Source of the DNA: a bacterium 1xD8-48
Lineage (GTDB): Bacteria > Bacillota > Clostridia > Lachnospirales > Lachnospiraceae
Length of the DNA stretch: 64,000 nucleotides
NCBI GenBank assembly: GCA_009917455.1
Contig: QZDS01000004.1
Span: forward strand, 62,001 to 126,000
Direction of reading: 5' to 3'
Below the pieces are notes generated by a model. That model worked only from the letters and a program-made list of their open reading frames with translations. It was not told the DNA's origin and ran no database searches. Positions within the stretch are counted from its first letter, which is position 1; every line of letters begins with the position of its first letter. Shown here in pieces: positions 16,727 to 25,766 of this stretch. Both the position numbers and the translations under genes were made by a program.

Positions 16727-17656
16727 ATGAATGAGGAATTGAAAAAAATACATAAAAATGTGGAGAAATTTCATCAGGAGGTATCGCAGACTCTCATTCC
16801 GCTTTATCCAGGTATAGAGTTATGCTATCTTACATTTTCAACCGATTCCTTTTCTGTGCGGCATAAGGCTATATCACACATCATTCAGATTAACTACTGC
16901 AAATCCGGACAGCTCATGTGGGAGATGAAAAACGGAAACCGTATCTATCTGAATCCGGGAGATTTTTCTCTCCACACCATGAAAGCCTGTACGGATTCTG
17001 TACTTACTTTTCCAAATAATATGTATCAGGGACTTAGTATTTATATTGATCTGCCAAAAGCCTCTGGAAATCCACCGGGCCTGCTGGAAAACAGTAATAT
17101 TTTTGAAACCGTATTGCCTAAAAGATTTTGCCAAAATGATAGCCCTGCCTTTCTTGCCGGAAATGAACAGACGGAAAGTATCTTTTCTGCATTTTATGAC
17201 CAGCCTGAAACACTTACGCTTCCATATCAGAAAATCAAAGTTTTAGAATTGTTGTTATACCTTACCAAAATGGAATTTACGCCCCAAAGCAAATTGGTAG
17301 AATATCAATTCGAGCTAACAGAAACTATCCGAAAAATTCATGACCAGCTTTTGCAACACATGGAGCAGAGAATTACCATAGAGGAACTTTCAAGACAATA
17401 TCTCATCAATCAAACAACTTTGAAAAATGTTTTCAAGTCTGTTTATGGAACTTCTATCGCGGCACATATCAAGGAACACAGAATGCGACAGGCTGCCTGT
17501 ATGTTAACAGAATCAAATATGAATATAGCGGAGATTGCACAGGCTGTTGGCTATGATAGTCAAAGTAAGTTTACAACTGCATTTAAAGCATATTTTAAAG
17601 TCCTTCCCAGGGAATATCGAAAAAGTAAAACCAGGACAAATAAGGAGCACAGTTAA
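16727..17656 (+). CDS. AraC-family transcriptional regulator
   Basis: A 309-residue regulator. The N-terminal half (about 1-200) is a cupin-like ligand-binding region with NGNRIYLNPGDFSLH. The C-terminal 100 residues hold the two-helix-turn-helix AraC domain, with ITIEELSRQYLINQTTLKNV, then MNIAEIAQAVGYDSQSKFT and the closing motif FKVLPREYRK. The longer frame starts at 16679 inside the ArsR gene; ATG 16727 fits the operon spacing (10 bp). AraC proteins of this type often respond to metallophores or metal-limited states; the ligand is not readable. Confidence 0.85.
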   Translation: MNEELKKIHKNVEKFHQEVSQTLIPLYPGIELCYLTFSTDSFSVRHKAISHIIQINYCKSGQLMWEMKNGNRIYLNPGDFSLHTMKACTDSVLTFPNNMYQGLSIYIDLPKASGNPPGLLENSNIFETVLPKRFCQNDSPAFLAGNEQTESIFSAFYDQPETLTLPYQKIKVLELLLYLTKMEFTPQSKLVEYQFELTETIRKIHDQLLQHMEQRITIEELSRQYLINQTTLKNVFKSVYGTSIAAHIKEHRMRQAACMLTESNMNIAEIAQAVGYDSQSKFTTAFKAYFKVLPREYRKSKTRTNKEHS

Positions 17657-17748
17657 AATGAAAGCAGGCTCTTAAGAGGCCGGGAGAATTGAATGAGCAG
17701 ACCCTGTGATTGGGATAAAAGAATTGAAAACAAAATTCTACAACTCTC

Positions 17749-17777
17749 TTGACACAATGAAATAAAACCAGTATAGT
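17749..17777 (+). promoter_or_regulatory. Near-consensus sigma-A promoter
   Basis: TTGACA (17749-17754), 17-base spacer, TATAGT (17772-17777). It lies 58 bases upstream of the 169-residue unknown gene whose GGAG/ATG follows. It is among the best promoter matches in the window, predicting strong constitutive expression. Confidence 0.75.
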
Positions 17778-17834
17778 AAAAATATAAGGTGTGAAAAACA
17801 TAAAAATAAACCCTCATAAAAGGAGAATAGAATT

Positions 17835-18344
17835 ATGGCTGACAGCAGATACAAATTTTCATATCCGTTAGTACTTACACCGCTCAGGTCAGATGTAGAG
17901 GTCGATTTTAAAAATGACATAAGTGCGAGTGAAGCAATTGATAAGGCAGTTGCAGAATATAACTGCTCGGCATCAGCAAGCAGGACATGTCCGAAAGAAT
18001 TAATTGATATCCAAAAATATAAGCGGCAGATTGGAGTTACATTAGTGGCGGCTGATACGATAAGGTCGCCCGGGCGGGCATTGAGGACTTTGTCCTTGAA
18101 ACTGCTGGAGCATGATTATTTCAAGCAGCTAGTCACAGACGAACATAAACTGTTTACCACAATATATGAGAAATTTGACGACGAGGCTGAGGATTTGGAT
18201 GAGGCAGACATTGCAGATGACGTCCTGGTAAAATCCGTTATAGATGTGGTTTTTTCATCAAGAAAAAATACGGTGATGGCCGCGGCATTGAAGGAATTTA
18301 AAAATACCTGTATTAAGTATCATCTTCACGAAAAATATCAATAA
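17835..18344 (+). CDS. Hypothetical protein, 169 residues
   Basis: Not recognised. A soluble protein without signal peptide or membrane helix. It contains a strongly acidic stretch at about 115-130 (DDEAEDLDEADIADD), two N-terminal cysteines (Cys43 and Cys51) and a basic centre (IQKYKRQ, RSPGRALR). The C-terminal third looks helical. ATG 17835 has AAAGGAG 9-10 bases upstream and a near-consensus promoter precedes it, so it is very likely a real, well-expressed gene. It is followed 58 bp later by an 80-residue unknown ORF. No function is proposed. Confidence 0.7.
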   Translation: MADSRYKFSYPLVLTPLRSDVEVDFKNDISASEAIDKAVAEYNCSASASRTCPKELIDIQKYKRQIGVTLVAADTIRSPGRALRTLSLKLLEHDYFKQLVTDEHKLFTTIYEKFDDEAEDLDEADIADDVLVKSVIDVVFSSRKNTVMAAALKEFKNTCIKYHLHEKYQ

Positions 18345-18402
18345 GATTCAAAAAAGCTTAAATGGCCAGTATACTTATTCTTAAATTAAAAGGAGGCTGC
18401 AT

Positions 18403-18645
18403 ATGACGATTAGGTTATTTTTTATTGCGCAACATGTTTTTAACAGGCTGCAATTATCAGGCGCGAAAACGTTAAATCAGGGATTAAAAGGCGACGCCCT
18501 TTGGATGTCTTTATCAGGAAAAGAACATCAAATGATTGGAAAAATCATAGCAAAATACCACACTTATTTTTCTATGAACTGTCCAATTCCTGTGAAAGTA
18601 AATTATAGTTATACAGATAACAATGGGAATGGAATTTATTCATAA
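18403..18645 (+). CDS. Hypothetical protein, 80 residues
   Basis: Not recognised. The start is supported by AAAGGAGG 7 bases upstream. The N-terminal 15 residues are hydrophobic (IRLFFIAQHVF) but short for a membrane helix; the rest is mixed polar. It is probably cotranscribed with the 169-residue gene upstream and ends 51 bp before the phosphatase gene. Confidence 0.5.
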   Translation: MTIRLFFIAQHVFNRLQLSGAKTLNQGLKGDALWMSLSGKEHQMIGKIIAKYHTYFSMNCPIPVKVNYSYTDNNGNGIYS

Positions 18646-18696
18646 ATCCGGTTTCTATGAGAAAAAGACTTGACAAACCAGATAAAGGAGACTCAA

Positions 18697-19479
18697 ATGA
18701 ACAACAGAAGAATCATTTTTGAAGGAATACAGAATGTCCGTGACCTGGGAGGTCTTCCGACAACAGACGGGCACACAATTGCCGCCGGGCGCCTGCTGCG
18801 TTCGGCAAATCTGGCGGATGCAACGCCGGCGGATATACTGAATCTGCAAAAGAACCAGCGTCTTGCCAGGGTCATAGACCTGAGAACGGAAACGGAACGC
18901 GGCGAACGGCCGGACGCGGCGCCTGAACATGCGGCATACCTGCCAATCCCGGTTTTTGACGAGGGGCTAGCCGGTATCTCCCATGAGAAGAGTTTGGGGG
19001 CAGGTCAAATCGGAGCGGTTATTCCGAAAATGGAAAATCTGTACCGCATGATGGTAACGGAAGAATCCTGCAGAAGGAATCTGGGTAAGGCGGCAAAATG
19101 TGTGATGGAGCATGATTTTGCGCAAGGAAGCGTGCTGTGGCACTGCACCGAGGGCAAAGACAGATGCGGACTGCTGACGGCTATACTGCTTATGGCTCTT
19201 GGTGTGGACCGCCGGCAAATCATGGAGGATTATCTGATGACCAATGAGGTAAATAAGCCAAAGGCGGAAATGTATTATCAGCGGATGCTGGCGGCTGGCA
19301 AAGGTGAGACGGAAGCGTCGGCGGTGAAGGATGCTTTTCTTGCGAAGCAGTCATATCTGGACGAGGCCTTTTCGGCTATTGATGAACAGTATCCCGATGC
19401 GGAGACTTATCTTGGCCAGGGATTGTATATTCCGAATACATTGATTGAAGTATTTAGAAAAAATGTGCTATTATCATAA
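18697..19479 (+). CDS. Tyrosine/serine protein phosphatase family (Y_phosphatase3-like)
   Basis: A 260-residue cysteine-dependent phosphatase. The signature P-loop is HCTEGKDRCG (about 148-157; Cys nucleophile and Arg in the CX5R pattern). Upstream FEGIQNVRDLGGLPT (about 7-21) is the conserved N-terminal motif of this family, with IDLRTETERGE containing the usual Asp-Leu-Arg. The longer frame begins at 18670, but ATG 18697 has AAAGGAG 6 bases upstream and starts next to the conserved motif. The family includes phospho-tyrosine and phosphoinositide phosphatases; the substrate here is unknown. Next in the same direction is a GNAT gene, 36 bp on. Confidence 0.87.
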   Translation: MNNRRIIFEGIQNVRDLGGLPTTDGHTIAAGRLLRSANLADATPADILNLQKNQRLARVIDLRTETERGERPDAAPEHAAYLPIPVFDEGLAGISHEKSLGAGQIGAVIPKMENLYRMMVTEESCRRNLGKAAKCVMEHDFAQGSVLWHCTEGKDRCGLLTAILLMALGVDRRQIMEDYLMTNEVNKPKAEMYYQRMLAAGKGETEASAVKDAFLAKQSYLDEAFSAIDEQYPDAETYLGQGLYIPNTLIEVFRKNVLLS

Positions 19480-19515
19480 GAGGTAAGAATAAAACATTAA
19501 AGGAGCGGTGCCGGA

Positions 19516-20283
19516 ATGGTTTACGAAACGGGCAGTACGAAAACAATAGAGCGTATATTTGACGGATGGGAGGAATCCCTGATCTGGTCTGCGCTGCAGG
19601 GCGTTATGGGCAAAATATATGTGACGGATAAGGAAAAGCCTTTGTCGGCAATGATTATTCTGGGGGATTTCTGCTATTTTGCGGGGGAGCCGGACAAAGA
19701 ACTGGCGGGCTATAAGCCTGACTGGTTTTCGGAAGATTTTGTAATTATGGTTCCGCAAAATGACGGGTGGGCAGGAATAATTGAAGAGGTTTACGGTGAA
19801 AAGTCAAAGCGGGTAACCCGGTACGCCATTAAAAAGGAAAAAGATGTATTTGACAGGAAAAGTCTTTGGGCCATAGTGGATGATTTGCCGTCCGGCTATG
19901 AAGTGAAGCTGATTGACGAGGACATTTACCGGCAGTGCGGAAGGGAGAGCTGGGCCCGGGATTTGGTGGCCCGGTATAAAAGCTATGAAGACTATAAGCG
20001 CCTGGGGCTGGGAGCGGCTGTATTAAAAGAGGGAACGATTGTGTCGGGAGCCTCCTCTTATTCAAGCTATCAGGGCGGGATTGAGATTGAAATCGATACC
20101 CGGGAGGACTGCAGAAGAAAAGGACTGGCTTCCGTATGCGGGGCAAGGCTGGTTCTGGAGTGTTTAAACCGGGGAATGTATCCGAGCTGGGACGCTCAGA
20201 ATCTGTGGTCCGTAGGGCTGGCTGAAAAGCTGGGATATCATTTCAGCCACGAATATGACGCCTACGAGATTCGGGGGTATTGA
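19516..20283 (+). CDS. GNAT-family acetyltransferase (GNAT_acetyltran type)
   Basis: A 255-residue protein of the two-part GNAT family: a variable N-terminal half and a C-terminal GNAT domain with the acetyl-CoA motif in DTREDCRRKGLASVCGARLVLE split by residues about 195-216 (core RRKGLAS), followed by AQNLWSVGLAEKLGYHF, the typical final strand-helix. The acetyl acceptor cannot be inferred. ATG 19516 has AAAGGAG about 10 bases upstream. It lies between the phosphatase and the response regulator in the same direction. Confidence 0.85.
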   Translation: MVYETGSTKTIERIFDGWEESLIWSALQGVMGKIYVTDKEKPLSAMIILGDFCYFAGEPDKELAGYKPDWFSEDFVIMVPQNDGWAGIIEEVYGEKSKRVTRYAIKKEKDVFDRKSLWAIVDDLPSGYEVKLIDEDIYRQCGRESWARDLVARYKSYEDYKRLGLGAAVLKEGTIVSGASSYSSYQGGIEIEIDTREDCRRKGLASVCGARLVLECLNRGMYPSWDAQNLWSVGLAEKLGYHFSHEYDAYEIRGY

Positions 20284-20322
20284 AAACCGCACCGGGGAAT
20301 GGAAAAACCATGGGAGGGCGGC

Positions 20323-20997
20323 ATGAACCGGAAAATAGTAATCATAGAGGATGAAACCATTATAAGAAGGGAACTGAAGGTACTTTTGGAAAACGCCCTG
20401 TATGAGGTTTCGGCTTTCAGCGAATTTGATAATGTTGTGGAACGAATCCGGGAGGAAAATCCTGATTTGGTTCTTCTGGATGTGAATCTCCCGGCCCTTT
20501 CCGGCTTTGACGTGTGTACGCAAATCCGGGAGAGGACGGACGTGCCGGTTATTTTTCTGACCAGCCGCACGGATTCCATGGACGAGCTGACAGGAATGTT
20601 GAAGGGCGGGGACGATTATATTACGAAGCCCTATCAGCCGCCGCTGCTTCTGGCGAGGATTGCGGCGGTGCTGAAAAGGGCGGGAAAGCCGTCTTTAAAG
20701 GAAGCCGCGAAGCTTTCGCACAGCGGCGTGGAACTGGACATTGCGGGATGCGGCTTAAGCTGCGGGGAAAAGCATGTGGAGCTGACCAAAAGCGAGATGA
20801 AAATTCTGTATCAGTTGTTTCAGTGCCCGGGGAAATATGTTTCCAGAATGGATTTGATTGAATATCTGTGGGAAAACCAGATTTTTATTGACGACAATAC
20901 ATTAAGCGTCCATATGGCAAGAATCCGCGAGAAGTTAAAGGAAATTGGCATAAAGGATTTCATTGAGACGAAAAGGGGAATAGGATACAGAATATGA
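20323..20997 (+). CDS. OmpR-family response regulator (Bce-type)
   Basis: A 224-residue regulator. Receiver domain (about 1-120): IIEDE acidic pocket, phosphorylated Asp in LVLLDVNLP (about 52), Thr/Ser in VIFLTSR and Lys in YITKPY. Winged-helix output domain (about 130-224), ending TKRGIGYRI. ATG 20323 follows GGAGG. The stop overlaps the sensor kinase start by 4 bp (ATGA). The order regulator-kinase-ATPase-permease is that of BceRSAB modules, which induce and provide resistance to bacitracin, lantibiotics and related peptides. Confidence 0.92.
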   Translation: MNRKIVIIEDETIIRRELKVLLENALYEVSAFSEFDNVVERIREENPDLVLLDVNLPALSGFDVCTQIRERTDVPVIFLTSRTDSMDELTGMLKGGDDYITKPYQPPLLLARIAAVLKRAGKPSLKEAAKLSHSGVELDIAGCGLSCGEKHVELTKSEMKILYQLFQCPGKYVSRMDLIEYLWENQIFIDDNTLSVHMARIREKLKEIGIKDFIETKRGIGYRI

Positions 20998-22019
20998 AGC
21001 TGATGCCGTTTTTGAAGGATAAGTTCATGTTTCTCATACTCCACATAATCTGCATGGGAGCGTTGTCCGCCTTTCTGCGGCTTACGGGTTACGGCAGCAC
21101 GGGCGTTACCTTAATATTAATTTTCTGGACGGTTATATTGGCTTTATGGCTTTTTATTACTTACCGGGAGCGAAAAAGATATTTTGACGAAATCGATAAA
21201 ATTCTGGCGGAAGTCGACCAGCGGTATTTATTAGGGGAATTACTGCCTTATTCCTGCCGTCTTGAGGACAGGCTGTATAATAAGATGATGCATCTTTCCA
21301 ACAAATCCGTGATTGAGAAAATCAGGAAAATAGAGGACGCGCAGAGGGATTACAGGGAATATATAGAAAGTTGGGTACATGAAATAAAGACGCCGATTAC
21401 GGGCATTGCGCTGATTTGCGAAAACAGAAGAAGGCATGAGGCAGTGACACAGGAAAACTTGCGTGAAATCAGCCTGGAAAACCAGAAAATCGAAAACTGT
21501 GTGGATAAGGTACTTTATTACGCCAGAATGGAAAACGTCTATAAAGACTTCCTGATTCAAAAGACGGATTTGCAGAAAACAGCGGAGGAGGTTCTGGCAA
21601 AAAACAGACTGCTTTTAATCCGGCATCAGGTCAGGGCGGAAGTTCACTGCGGGGATATGGTTTACACGGACGGAAAATGGATTTCCTTTATCTTAAACCA
21701 GATGATAGGAAACAGTGTGAAGTACCGCAGCGAATCGCCGGTGTTCCTCATTTATACGGAACGTGAAAAGGACGGGGTAAGGCTGACGATAGAGGACAAC
21801 GGAGTGGGGATTTTACCCGAGGAACTTTCCCGGATTTTTGAAAAGGGATTTACCGGAAGCAATGGACGCAGTCATAAGCAGGCCACCGGAATGGGGCTGT
21901 ATCTTTGTAAAAGACTGTGCGAGCGGCTGGAAATCGGGCTGTCGGTGCAGTCGCAGCCGGGGCGGGGAACGAAAATGACGCTGGATTTTCCTGTGAGCAA
22001 TTATATAAAGCGAGAATAA
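20994..22019 (+). CDS. Intramembrane-sensing histidine kinase (BceS-like)
   Basis: A 341-residue sensor kinase. Two N-terminal transmembrane helices (about 12-30 and 37-57) are separated by only a few residues, so there is no extracellular sensing domain; kinases of this type receive the signal from their ABC permease partner. The H box is ESWVHEIKTPITG (about 125), then the N box GNSVKYRSE, and the G1/F boxes DNGVGILPEELSRIFEKGF and ATGMGLYLCKR. The start overlaps the regulator stop codon. A terminator-like stem lies between this gene and the ABC genes. Confidence 0.92.
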   Translation: MKLMPFLKDKFMFLILHIICMGALSAFLRLTGYGSTGVTLILIFWTVILALWLFITYRERKRYFDEIDKILAEVDQRYLLGELLPYSCRLEDRLYNKMMHLSNKSVIEKIRKIEDAQRDYREYIESWVHEIKTPITGIALICENRRRHEAVTQENLREISLENQKIENCVDKVLYYARMENVYKDFLIQKTDLQKTAEEVLAKNRLLLIRHQVRAEVHCGDMVYTDGKWISFILNQMIGNSVKYRSESPVFLIYTEREKDGVRLTIEDNGVGILPEELSRIFEKGFTGSNGRSHKQATGMGLYLCKRLCERLEIGLSVQSQPGRGTKMTLDFPVSNYIKRE

Positions 22020-22025
22020 AACGCG

Positions 22026-22072
22026 GATTGCAGTTATCTTTCAAAAAAGTAAGATTACCGCAATCTTTTTTT
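22026..22072 (+). terminator. Terminator-like hairpin between kinase and ABC genes
   Basis: A 13-base stem GATTGCAGTTATC / GATTACCGCAATC (two mismatches) followed by eight T. It is placed between the sensor kinase and the ABC ATPase, so the regulatory pair and the transporter pair can be expressed separately, as in bce loci where the transporter promoter is induced by the regulator. Confidence 0.75.
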
Positions 22073-22151
22073 ATAGGAAGGGAAAGTGGAGAATGCTAGA
22101 ATAAAAAAGAAATATGGAAAAATACATAAAAACAGGAGGAGGCTGGTTATT

Positions 22152-22934
22152 ATGGACGATTACGAAAGCGGCAGCTATATCAGAGTGTGCGATATTGAAA
22201 AATATTACGGAAACGCGTCAAACGTGACAAAGGCCATAGACCGCGTCAGTTTTCAGGTGGAAAAGGGAGAGTTTGTGGGGGTGATGGGAGCTTCCGGCTC
22301 GGGAAAGACGACCCTTTTAAACGTGCTTGCCACCATCGACAGGGTGACGGCGGGCCATATTTATTATGAGAATACGGATATCACCGAGATGAACGAGGAT
22401 GAGCTGTCGGAATTTCGCATGAAAAATCTGGGCTTTGTTTTTCAGGAGTACAATCTGCTGGACACTCTTACCATTGAGGAAAATATTGTTCTTGCCCTTA
22501 CGCTGCAGGGCCGGGAAAGAGAGGAAATCAGGCAGGAGTGTATGCAGATGTTAAAGCTCCTTCATATAGAGGATATTAAGGAGAAATTTCCCTATCAGGT
22601 TTCGGGCGGGCAGAAGCAGCGGTGCGCCTGCGCCAGGGCGCTGGTGAACCACCCGAAGCTGCTTCTGGCGGATGAGCCCACAGGCGCGCTTGACTCCCGT
22701 TCGGCGCAGACGCTGCTTGAAACCTTTACCGATTTGAACCGGAGCATGGGAGCCACCATTTTGATGGTCACCCACGACGCTTTTTCCGCCAGCTATTGCG
22801 GCAGAATTTTATTTTTAAAGGACGGGAAGATTTTCCATGAGCTTGTAAGAGGGGAGAAACCGGGAAAAATTTTTCTGCAGAAAATTCTGGATGTTCTGTC
22901 TCTGACGGGAGGTGAGTTATCCCATGCTGGCTAA
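22152..22934 (+). CDS. ABC transporter ATP-binding protein (BceA-like)
   Basis: A 260-residue ATPase of the MacB/BceA group. Walker A is GASGSGKTT (about 47-55), Q loop FVFQEYNLLD, signature VSGGQKQRCACARAL, Walker B LLLADEPTGALD, and switch histidine in MVTHD. The frame extends upstream to 22086, but ATG 22152 has AGGAGG 9 bases upstream. It overlaps the permease start by 11 bp. Together with the 696-residue permease it forms the peptide-sensing/resistance transporter that works with the upstream two-component system. Confidence 0.93.
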   Translation: MDDYESGSYIRVCDIEKYYGNASNVTKAIDRVSFQVEKGEFVGVMGASGSGKTTLLNVLATIDRVTAGHIYYENTDITEMNEDELSEFRMKNLGFVFQEYNLLDTLTIEENIVLALTLQGREREEIRQECMQMLKLLHIEDIKEKFPYQVSGGQKQRCACARALVNHPKLLLADEPTGALDSRSAQTLLETFTDLNRSMGATILMVTHDAFSASYCGRILFLKDGKIFHELVRGEKPGKIFLQKILDVLSLTGGELSHAG

Positions 22935-25014
22935 ACTCAGTTTCCGCAATATGAAGCGTTCCGTGCGGGATTACACGGTTTATATGCTGACCATGACGGT
23001 GATAACGGCGTTCATGTATGCTTTCAACAGCCTGATATTTCAAAATGAACTGAACAAGCATCTTGAAACGGAAGGCATGATGGAAGTGATGATAGGGTTT
23101 GCCACCTTTTTCATCATATTGATTGTGGCGTGGCTGATACATTATATGGTGCGGTTCATGCTGGAAAAAAGAAGCGGGGAGTTCGGCATTTACCTGCTTC
23201 TGGGAATGAAAAAGAAAATGATTTCCAGACTTTATATGCGGGAAAATATGCTTCTTGGGAGTATTTCCTTTCTTGGCGGCGTCGTTTTCGGCATATTGCT
23301 GCAGCAGGTTCTGATGACGGTAATGTTTGCCATGGTAAGAATGGATTATCGTCTGCACATAAGTTTTCATAGGGGAACGATTCTGATGACGGCTTTGTGC
23401 TACGGGGGCTGCTATCTGATTGCCCTGTTTCGGTGCAGGCGGAAGTTCAGAAAAATGAGCATTCAGGCTTTGATGAATGCAAAGCGTCAGAATGAGGAAA
23501 TCAGGGAAAGGAACGAGGAGTTTAAGAAAATTCTTTTTCCGGCGGCCGTGGCATTTATTCTGATGTTCTGGCGCTGGTTCGGCCATCTTTCCGGTACGGG
23601 AGAAACCCTTGTCTTTCTGGTGCTGCTGGTGCTCACAATCTATCTGTTTTATATCGGTATTTCGGCGTGGATTATCTGCTATGTCCGGGGCAGGGGAAAC
23701 GGTATTTACAAAGGTCAGAACCTGTTTTTGATGCGGCAGTTTGCCTCCAAAATACGCACCATGCAGTTTACCATGGGAACGCTGACGGCATTGTTTACGC
23801 TGGCTCTTATGGGAGCTTCCATTGCGCTTATGTTCAGCGAATATGAGAATATGGTGTTGGACGAAAAATTTCCCTTTGATATTCAAATCTGGAGCGGAGA
23901 TACGGAAAATGATTTTGTCGAAGAAAAGAAGGTTATTGAAGAAGATGTAAAGGTGGAGGCGTATTATCCCTATCATATTTATACCGATGAAAAAAATCAG
24001 GTAAACACCTTTATGCTTACGCATATAGAAGAGTATGGAACCATATTCCTGCAGGAAGACGGAAGCCTGGATATGGTTAAAATCAGGAATTTCCTGGAGA
24101 GTCAAAACGTTTATTATGAATACGATACTTATATGGGGATTTCGGATTACAACCGCCTCCGGAAAATGTTAGGATATGAGGAAGTATGGATTAATACAGA
24201 TGAATTTCTGGTGCAGATAAAGCCGCGGCTTGCAAAGGAGATGGAAAAACTATGCGGAGGTATGGAAATACAGGGCCTTAAGGAGGCGGATTATCTGAAA
24301 TGCGCGGGGGTATGCGGGGAAGCCTTTTCCCAGGACGGGCATAACGGCGCGGATTATTTGGTTGTGGTCCCGGACGCCGTAATAAAAAGAATGAAGCCTT
24401 ATTACTCGGAGCTAGCGGTAAAGACGGAGGGAGAAATATCCGGGGATTTGCTAAAAAAGCTGGACAGGCTGCTCAGAAAAGAAGACCCGGAGTTTACAGG
24501 AGACTTTGAGGCTTCTTATGAGGAGGAGGATTTCCTGTGCTGCGGTTCCGACAAGATTATAAACTATGCGGTGGAAAATCTGGTGAGGGACAATCTGATT
24601 CCCGAGGTAAAGTACATGCTGGCGTCTCTGATAATTCCTTTGTTTTATATCGGACTGGTTTTCGTCTGCGTGGCGGTAACCGTTCTGTCGGTGCAGCAGT
24701 TAAGCGATTCCGCGAAATATAAGTACCGCTATGATGTTCTGGCAAAGCTGGGCCTTAGGAGCAATCAGATAAATACCCTGATATTAAAGCAGCTTATGGC
24801 GTATTATTTATGTCCGGCCATACTTGCCATTGTCATCAGTGGGAAAATGATATTGTTTGCAAGCGAAAAATTTGTGGCCATGACGGGCGTTCCGGCGTCG
24901 CCTCTTAAATTTTTTGCAAGGAGTATTCTGCTGTTTTTTGGCATCTATCTGGTTTATTTTTCGGTTACCTATGTAAGTTTTAAGCGGAATGTGGAAGAAA
25001 AGCTCTCCAGCTAA
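22924..25014 (+). CDS. Bce-type ABC transporter permease (BceB-like, FtsX family)
   Basis: A 696-residue permease with the ten-helix plan of BceB proteins: one N-terminal helix (about 20-40), three-helix groups near 55-160 and 200-310, a large extracellular domain between the 8th and last helices (about 310-550), and three C-terminal helices (about 560-690). FtsX-type segments include KRSGEFGIYLLLGMKKK near 85 and KYRYDVLAKLGLRS near 600. The big outer domain is the region that recognises antimicrobial peptides or their lipid II-cycle targets and signals to the kinase. GTG 22912 is possible, but ATG 22924 is better spaced from GGAGGTGA. A strong terminator follows at once. Confidence 0.9.
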   Translation: MLAKLSFRNMKRSVRDYTVYMLTMTVITAFMYAFNSLIFQNELNKHLETEGMMEVMIGFATFFIILIVAWLIHYMVRFMLEKRSGEFGIYLLLGMKKKMISRLYMRENMLLGSISFLGGVVFGILLQQVLMTVMFAMVRMDYRLHISFHRGTILMTALCYGGCYLIALFRCRRKFRKMSIQALMNAKRQNEEIRERNEEFKKILFPAAVAFILMFWRWFGHLSGTGETLVFLVLLVLTIYLFYIGISAWIICYVRGRGNGIYKGQNLFLMRQFASKIRTMQFTMGTLTALFTLALMGASIALMFSEYENMVLDEKFPFDIQIWSGDTENDFVEEKKVIEEDVKVEAYYPYHIYTDEKNQVNTFMLTHIEEYGTIFLQEDGSLDMVKIRNFLESQNVYYEYDTYMGISDYNRLRKMLGYEEVWINTDEFLVQIKPRLAKEMEKLCGGMEIQGLKEADYLKCAGVCGEAFSQDGHNGADYLVVVPDAVIKRMKPYYSELAVKTEGEISGDLLKKLDRLLRKEDPEFTGDFEASYEEEDFLCCGSDKIINYAVENLVRDNLIPEVKYMLASLIIPLFYIGLVFVCVAVTVLSVQQLSDSAKYKYRYDVLAKLGLRSNQINTLILKQLMAYYLCPAILAIVISGKMILFASEKFVAMTGVPASPLKFFARSILLFFGIYLVYFSVTYVSFKRNVEEKLSS

Positions 25015-25032
25015 AATGCCGGAGAGCTTTTT
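24998..25032 (+). terminator. Rho-independent terminator after the Bce-like permease
   Basis: AAAGCTCTCC / GGAGAGCTTT stem around the stop codon region, followed by a T tract. It ends the plus-strand transcript; the convergent carbonic anhydrase gene ends about 80 bp further on. Confidence 0.85.
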
Positions 25033-25112
25033 TACTCGTGATTGCCGCCCGCTCAAACGGAAATTGCCGTTTTCATGTCAGGGCGTTTAGAACAAAGCTT
25101 TAGGACAAAGCA

Positions 25113-25676
25113 TTAGTCCAGATATTCAACTTCGCCGCTTCCGATGTGGTAGAAAGCGCCGCAAACCTTAAGCTCGTCGTCATCCTTAACGCCAAGGCTT
25201 TCCTTTATAACGGCAACGCTCTGAGCCACATTGAGGCAGCAGGCGCGGTATTCGTCCGCCTCGTCGCCGATTGCTCTTTTAATTTCGTCAGTTATGTATT
25301 TTACAAAACCTTCGGGCACGTGTCCCATGGCGGCTCCCACCGCGCCGCAGTGCTCGTGGCCGAGAACCACTACCAGCTTGCAGCCCAGATGGTCGGCGGC
25401 ATATTCAACGCTTCCAAGCTGATGCTTATCCATAACGTTGCCGGCTACCCGGATTACAAACAATTCGCCGATTCCTGCGGAAAAAATACTTTCAGGAATC
25501 ACTCTTGAATCGGAACAGGTAATAACGATTGCGTAAGGGTGCTGCCCCTCATCGCAGGTTTTCTGTCTGATTGCCTGCGAAACGTCGCCCGGACAGGTGG
25601 CGGCTGATAAATAACGCTGGTTTCCTTCTTTCAATTTTTGCAGTGCTTCTGCTGCTGATACATTTCCTTCATGCAT
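25113..25676 (-). CDS. Beta-class carbonic anhydrase
   Basis: A 187-residue zinc enzyme interconverting CO2 and bicarbonate. Zinc ligands are in TCSDSRV (Cys, Asp-Arg dyad; about 53-59) and GHEHCGAVGAA (His and Cys; about 107). RVAGN and SVEYAADHLG are also conserved. The length fits the short bacterial beta class. ATG 25676 follows GGAGG. It is a single-gene unit, convergent with the Bce-like permease, and probably supplies bicarbonate for carboxylation reactions. Confidence 0.93.
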   Translation of the reverse strand: MHEGNVSAAEALQKLKEGNQRYLSAATCPGDVSQAIRQKTCDEGQHPYAIVITCSDSRVIPESIFSAGIGELFVIRVAGNVMDKHQLGSVEYAADHLGCKLVVVLGHEHCGAVGAAMGHVPEGFVKYITDEIKRAIGDEADEYRACCLNVAQSVAVIKESLGVKDDDELKVCGAFYHIGSGEVEYLD

Positions 25677-25766
25677 GACGTGTGTCCTCCATATTTTTCA
25701 TATTTTTGGCGAGGCGTCTTCCGGCGCCGCGCAAGAATATCCGCTTGGTATAAGTATAGCATATTT

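Noticed and set aside
22768..24105. 445-residue minus-strand frame inside the Bce-like permease gene
   Set aside because: It lies wholly antisense to a well-supported gene, is rich in His/Gln/Lys as expected for complementary reading of a membrane protein, and has no family likeness.
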